From Brienomyrus brachyistius (taxonomy: Eukaryota > Chordata > Actinopteri > Osteoglossiformes > Mormyridae), in contig NC_064555.1 of the NCBI RefSeq assembly GCF_023856365.1, positions 17,370,254-17,434,253 on the forward strand: a stretch of 64,000 nt of DNA. Reading direction: 5' to 3'. A program made the translations under genes and the position numbers. Below the pieces are notes generated by a model that did not search any database, was not told where the DNA came from, and worked only from the letters and a program-made list of their open reading frames with translations. Shown one piece after another: positions 59,045-64,000 of this stretch (positions are counted from its first letter, which is position 1; every line of letters starts with the position of its first letter).

Positions 59045-59130
59045 GGGCAGGATTGAGGCTCAGTGGGTTCCTGCGCTGTGTCTGTGATTATGAGGTAGCC
59101 GGTTCTAAGCCCATGGCTATGCCGTGTTTC
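59045..59130 (+). mobile_element. tRNA-derived SINE-like head
   Basis: GGCTCAGTGGGTTCCTGCGC (A-box-like) is followed about 40 bases later by GGTTCTAAGCCC (B-box-like), the spacing of a tRNA-type Pol III promoter. Confidence 0.4.
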
Positions 59131-60163
59131 GGAGCCGCACTCCGTCAACGATTCTCAGAGCCTGAGAGCAATGGGCGCTGGCCACGGAGATTGACACGAC
59201 AGTCCGGTCCAGACAGCTTGGATCGCCGTGAGAAACAAAGAGCAAGAGGCAGATTAAGTGAGGAGATCTGGGTCAAAGTGTGGTGGAGGTAGGGATTGGG
59301 GTCAGTGCTGGCAGTGTGGCGAGAAAGATTTCAGAAAGAAGGGAACAAAACTGAGGTGAAGATGACGGTATAGAGTCCGGGAGAGAACTGTGTCTGGGGA
59401 TGACCCAAAAATATGCTCTCTCATGGAGAGAGATGGGATGCGTGAGAAGGAGCCAATTTACCCACTGAATACAGAACTACATGAAGTTGCCAGTAAATGT
59501 CTGTAAGTGTGATTGCATGTTTTTTGGGGATTGCTTTGTGCATGACTGGTTTGACTTGCAAAAAATCGCATATAAATCAGTGTGCGTGTAATCGGGTGTG
59601 TGTACTATGCCACTGCTGGCCTGAATCTTTTGAGGGTCAAATGCTTTTATGCAAAGGTCATGGTGGAGCAGGTAACCCCCCTCCCCCCACCACCAACTTC
59701 TTCCTGTAACACTGCAGACACGCCACTGCAGCTCAGATAGCGGGATATTAATATCCCCCAGCCTGTCTTTCCTCCCCTGCAGCAGTGCGGCTGAAGGTGT
59801 GAAAAAGCAAGCGGGGCTGTTATTCGAGGCCCAGTCGGCCTTCCTGCCCCATGAAGATAGACATGGTGATAAAAACAACCACTGCCATGCCTGCCACTCT
59901 AATCTCACCCACCCTACCTGCCACCCTGGTCTCAGCCCCCCCTACCTGCCACCCTGATCTCAGCCCCCCCTACCTGCCACCCTGATCTCAGCCCCCCCCC
60001 CCCCCCCCCACATACCACTGAAAGACCACTCCGGGTTTTTCGGGTTACCGACAGCAACTCACCACACATGAGTGAAGTGAATCATCAGTGCAGGCCATGT
60101 CATGCCTGTTCATTGTGAGAAATTATGAATATTCTTATTTTTAAACATACAGTTGAGGGTCAC

Positions 60164-60350
<187 letters not shown>

Positions 60351-60699
60351 TATTGCTCAACACAGTGGCATGTTGTGTTGCATCTAAAACTAAATAAAGA
60401 ATACACAAAATAAAAAGTAAAATCCAGCCACAAAATCATTGTTGGTGATAAATTGTGTCACATTCGTTTCATTATCTTCAGCATAGCTGTGGGTAGCAGT
60501 TAAAAATGGGCTGATGAATATGTACTAGTTGAATGAGGACTTATTGTTAAGTTTCTAAAATAGTCATTGAATTGGTAAAAATTAGGTGTTTAACAACCTG
60601 TTAAAAATACACCAAAATGCAGGAAATGGCATCTGATTCATTAAAAAATTTCTGGGGGAGGGTCCCCCGACCCCCTGCCAGTGTGTCCCTCCCACATTC

Positions 60700-62935
60700 A
60701 ACAAACAACAACAACAAATTTATTTATATATAGCGCATTATCACAACATTACATTGTCTCAAAGCGCTTTACAGCATCCTCACCCAAAGTCCCCAGTGAG
60801 TAAGCCAATGGCGACAGTGGCAAGGAAAAACTCCCTCGAAGGAAGAAGCCTTGCGAGGGACCAGACTCAAAGGGGGAGCCCATCCTCCAGGGGCCAGCAG
60901 GGATAGTCAAATACAGAGATGGTTAAGTGCCAGAGATGGGAAAGCGCCAAGTCACATTGTCCCAATCATAAGATTTGGGAAATAACTGGAGAGCAAGGAA
61001 GATGACAAGCCAATGCCGATGCCGAGTCTTCTTCCAATCGCCAGGCAACCAGAGGTAAGGCAGCGGGTCATACATGGAAGATCAGAACGGTGAGCTGGAT
61101 GCAGGGACGTCACTGGTGGTGGCGACGTCACATGTAGCCGGGTGTGCTGGATATCTTGATAGATTGAGGTCTCCAGGCATCACCCCCCAGGAGGAGTAGG
61201 GGAAATAAAATGTACAATTAGGCAAAGTAGAGGAGGCTATTGGCTAAAAGCTAGGTGAGTGCAATATGAAGTGCAATCTGCAGCTCCGGCAGATATGGCT
61301 ATGGCAGCATCAGTAGGAGGGAGAGGCAAGTGGGAATGCGGGCATGGGGAGTCCCTGAAATGTCAGCACTCCAGTTCCACAAGAGATTGCGTAGCTGGAG
61401 TGACAGCACTGACAGTCCAGGTTATCCAAAGCCAATGGCACCGATCCCCACCCAGCTCGACACCTCACACTACAGGTCTAACTGGGAGTGAAGAGTTAGC
61501 TAGGGCTAGAACTAGTGTCCCTATACGCTAAACTAAACAGGTGTGTTTTTAGTCTGGACTTGAATATTGAGAGTGAACCTGAAACCCGCACATCCGGTGG
61601 AAGACCATTCCACAGCTGAGGAGCTCTGTAGGAGAAAGCTCTGCAGCCTGCCGTAGCTCTTTCTACCCTAGGCACTAACAGATATCCCATGGCTTGAGAG
61701 CGAAGCAAGCGTGGAGGGTTGTATGTGGTCAGCAGATCACTAAGGTATTCTGGTGCAAGGCCATTTAGTGCTTTATAAGTTAATAGCAGTATTTTATAGT
61801 CAATTCGAGACTTAACTGGCAGCCAATGAAGAGAGGATAAGACCGGTGTAATATGATCAAATTTTTTAGTGTTTGTTAGAACTCTGGCTGCAGCATTCTG
61901 TACCAACTGAAGTTTATGCAAGGATCCGGACAGGCAACCTGATAGGAGGGCATTACAGTAATCCAGTCTGGAACTTAGGAAGGCATGTATTAGTTTTTCT
62001 GCATCAATAAGTGAGAGCATCTTACGAAGCTTGGCTATGTTCCGTAGATGATAAAACGCAGTTATAGTAATACTTCTTATGTGAGCATCAAAGCATAGAT
62101 CTGAATCGACAAGAACACCAAGATTTCTAACCACCGTGTTAGGTTGTGTAGGAAGGCTACCAACGTTGAGGTGATATATCAGGGTTAACAGATATGTACA
62201 ACTGTGTATCATCTGCATAACAATGAAACCCAATACCATGATTTCTAATAATGTTAGCAAGAGGTAGCATGTATAGGGTAAACAGTAGCGGGCCCAGGAC
62301 TGATCCCTGTGGGACACCATATTCAACTTTTGTGGCCTTGGATGATTCATTGTTCACATGGGCATACTGATAGCGATCAGTTAAATATGAGCGGAACCAA
62401 GAAAGTGCTGTCCCTGTAATGCCAACTACACCTTCTAACCGGTCCAAGAGGATATTATGGTCCACAGTATCGAACGCTGCAGTTAAATCTAGCAATACCA
62501 ACAGAGATACACAGCCACGGTCAGAAGCCACAAGTAAATCATTCATTACTTTGACTAGAGCAGTTTCTGTGCTATGGTTTGGTCTAAAGCCAGACTGATA
62601 TAATTCATTGGCATTATTTTTTTGTAGGAAAGAGGACAACTGACGAACTACAACCTTTTCCATGATCTTTGAAATGAAAGGAAGATTTGAGATAGGTCTA
62701 TAGTTTCCTAAAACACTGGGTTCAAGATTTGGTTTCTTTAGGACGGGTCTGATAACAGCCATTTTAAAAGGTTTTGGAACATATCCAAGCCTAAGAGAAG
62801 AGTTTAACACATTTAACACGGTACTGCCAATCTGTGGTGCAATTTTCTTGAAGAATTTTGTAGGAATTGGGTCTACAAGGCTAGTAGAGGATTTATAGGA
62901 GATAATTAAGGTCAAAAGTTCTGAGTGTGTAATAA
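60700..62935 (-). mobile_element. L2-type LINE (non-LTR retrotransposon), 5'-truncated and internally deleted
   Basis: On the - strand, 62915 to about 62180 encodes a reverse transcriptase: [13 protein letters not shown] (motif A), [26 protein letters not shown] (motif B) and YADDTQLY (motif C). Then, in another frame, 62165-61500 encodes the post-RT region (RNLGVLVDSDL, LHWLPVKSRIDYKILLLTYK, APQLWNGLPPDVR, FKSRLKTHLFS). The linker of about 60 residues that normally joins these is missing. The 3' UTR follows (61495-60705) with GGCTTCTTCCTTCGAGGGAG and AAAGCGCTTTGAGACAATGT and a (TTG)n tail at 60705-60720. The endonuclease domain is absent. Dead copy. Confidence 0.88.
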
Positions 62936-62964
62936 TTCAAAATGCTTCTGACGCCCCAGATCAC

Positions 62965-63912
62965 TGTCACACCTTTCCGAGAATTAGCAATCACTGCCCT
63001 GCTCTCAGCACCTTTCCAAGAAGTACCAATCACTGCCCTGCTCTCAGCACCTTTCCGAGAAGTACCAATCACTGCCCTGCTCTCAGCCCCATTCTGAGGA
63101 GCACCAATCTCTGCCCTGCTCTCAGCCCCGTTCCGAGGAGCACCAATCTCTGCCCTGCTCTCAGCACCTTTCCGAGAAGTACCAATCACTGCCCTGCTCT
63201 CAGCACCTTTCCGAGAAGTACCAATCACTGCCCTGCTCTCAGCCCCGTTCCGAGGAGCACCAATCTCTGCCCTGCTCTCAGCCCCGTTCCGAGGAGCACC
63301 AATCTCTGTCCTGGTCTCAGCCCCGTTCCGAGGAGCACTAATCTCTGCCCTGCACTCAGCCCTGTTCCGAGGAGCACCAATCTCTGCCCTGCACTCAGCC
63401 TCGTTCTAAGGAGCACCAATCTCTGCCCTGCACTCAGCCCCGTTCCGAGGAGCACCAATCTCTGCCCTGCACTCAGCCCCATTCCGAGGAGCACTAATCT
63501 CTGCCCTGCACTCAGCCCTGTTCCGAGGAGCACCAATCTCTGCTCTGCACTCAGCCCCGTTCTAAGGAGCACCAATCTCTGCCCTGCACTCAGCCCCGTT
63601 CCGAGGAGCACCAATCTCTGCCCTGCACTCAGCCCCGTTCCGAGGAGCACCAATCTCTGCCCTGCACTCAGCCCCGTTCCGAGGAGCACCAATCTCTGCC
63701 CTGCACTCAGCCCCGTTCTAAGGAGCACCAATCTCTGCCCTGCACTCAGCCCCGTTCCGAGGAGCACCAATCTCTGCCCTGCACTCAGCCCCATTCTGAG
63801 GAGCACCAATCTCTGTCCTGCTCTCAGCCCCATTCCGAGGAGCACCAATCTCTGCCCTGCTCTCAGCCCCGTTCCGAGGAGCACCAATCTCTGCCCTGCA
63901 CTCAGCCCCATT
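62965..63912. repeat. 39-bp minisatellite, about 24 units
   Basis: Unit CAATCTCTGCCCTGCACTCA plus GCCCCGTTCCGAGGAGCAC (39 bases). Two subfamilies: ACCTTTCCGAGAAGTACCAA in 62965-63230 and CCCCGTTCCGAGGAGCACCA after. It is a multiple of three, so 13-residue-period frames cross it. It starts about 30 bases beyond the truncated 5' end of the LINE. Confidence 0.97.
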
Positions 63913-64000
63913 GGCTAAAAAACGAAACCACCAAACTAAAAAAGTACATTCTATACATTATTTATTATTAGTAATATCGCACATCACAATGTATTCGTGC

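Larger units (their letters stand above)
54558..60160. other. 5' flank of prep and intergenic region
   Basis: The prep 5' UTR and promoter should lie within the first few hundred bases; no TATA box is evident and CpG content is moderate. Beyond it no recognisable gene is found on either strand; open frames such as the one at 56060-56656 show no domain and overlap a MITE-like repeat. Confidence 0.45.

Noticed and set aside
63225..63911. 228-residue LVLLGTGLSAGQR repeat protein
   Set aside because: Frame over the 39-bp array; no initiation context or conserved domain.

Overview
The window is vertebrate nuclear DNA, almost certainly from a ray-finned (teleost) fish. It has short GT-AG exons in long introns, an L2-type LINE with the 3' end seen in fish genomes, Tc1/mariner and hAT remnants, abundant (TG)n/(CA)n microsatellites, and an unusual load of minisatellites. 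The species cannot be named from the sequence. No prokaryotic genes, CRISPR arrays or viral genes are seen, and nearly all of the long open frames are minisatellites without stop codons.

Two protein-coding genes are recognisable, arranged tail to tail. On the + strand, positions 12622-36119 hold the last 14 coding exons of an Eph receptor, best assigned to epha10. They cover the end of the Cys-rich/EGF-like region, two fibronectin III domains, the transmembrane segment, juxtamembrane region, a kinase fold with destroyed catalytic motifs, and the SAM domain with a C-terminal VQV. The signal peptide and ephrin-binding exons lie before base 1, so positions 1-12621 are most simply intron. On the - strand, positions 54557-42480 hold all 15 coding exons of cytosolic prolyl endopeptidase (prep, 709 residues) with an intact Ser-Asp-His triad. 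Every junction used is GT-AG and every phase joins.

Layout: 1-12.6 kb is an intron with simple repeats, 70-, 29- and 36-bp minisatellites, a hAT fossil with a BED-finger remnant, and blocks that look like conserved noncoding DNA. 12.6-36.1 kb is the epha10 exons, with an internally deleted Tc1-like element and several minisatellites in the introns. 36.1-42.5 kb is the shared 3' intergenic region, with three same-orientation CTCF-like motifs and candidate poly(A) signals. 42.5-54.6 kb is prep, with minisatellites in introns 3, 4, 12 and 14 (33, 43, 42 and 26 bp units). 54.6-64 kb has no recognised host gene; it holds palindromic MITE-like copies, a GATA microsatellite, a 5'-truncated and internally deleted L2 LINE on the - strand, and a 39-bp minisatellite.

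The observations I would follow first are: (1) the prep intron 12 array of 11 units at an exact 42-bp spacing, most carrying a CCAATCAG box and an AGGTCA half-site, followed 28 bp later by TATATAG, which looks like an antisense promoter; (2) prep intron 4, almost wholly a 43-bp minisatellite with all three sense frames open, so intron retention would add about 900 residues; (3) the Epha10 pseudokinase changes and a Ser-rich insertion in its second FN3 domain; (4) a dispersed repeat family whose five copies are mostly bounded by CA/TG microsatellites.
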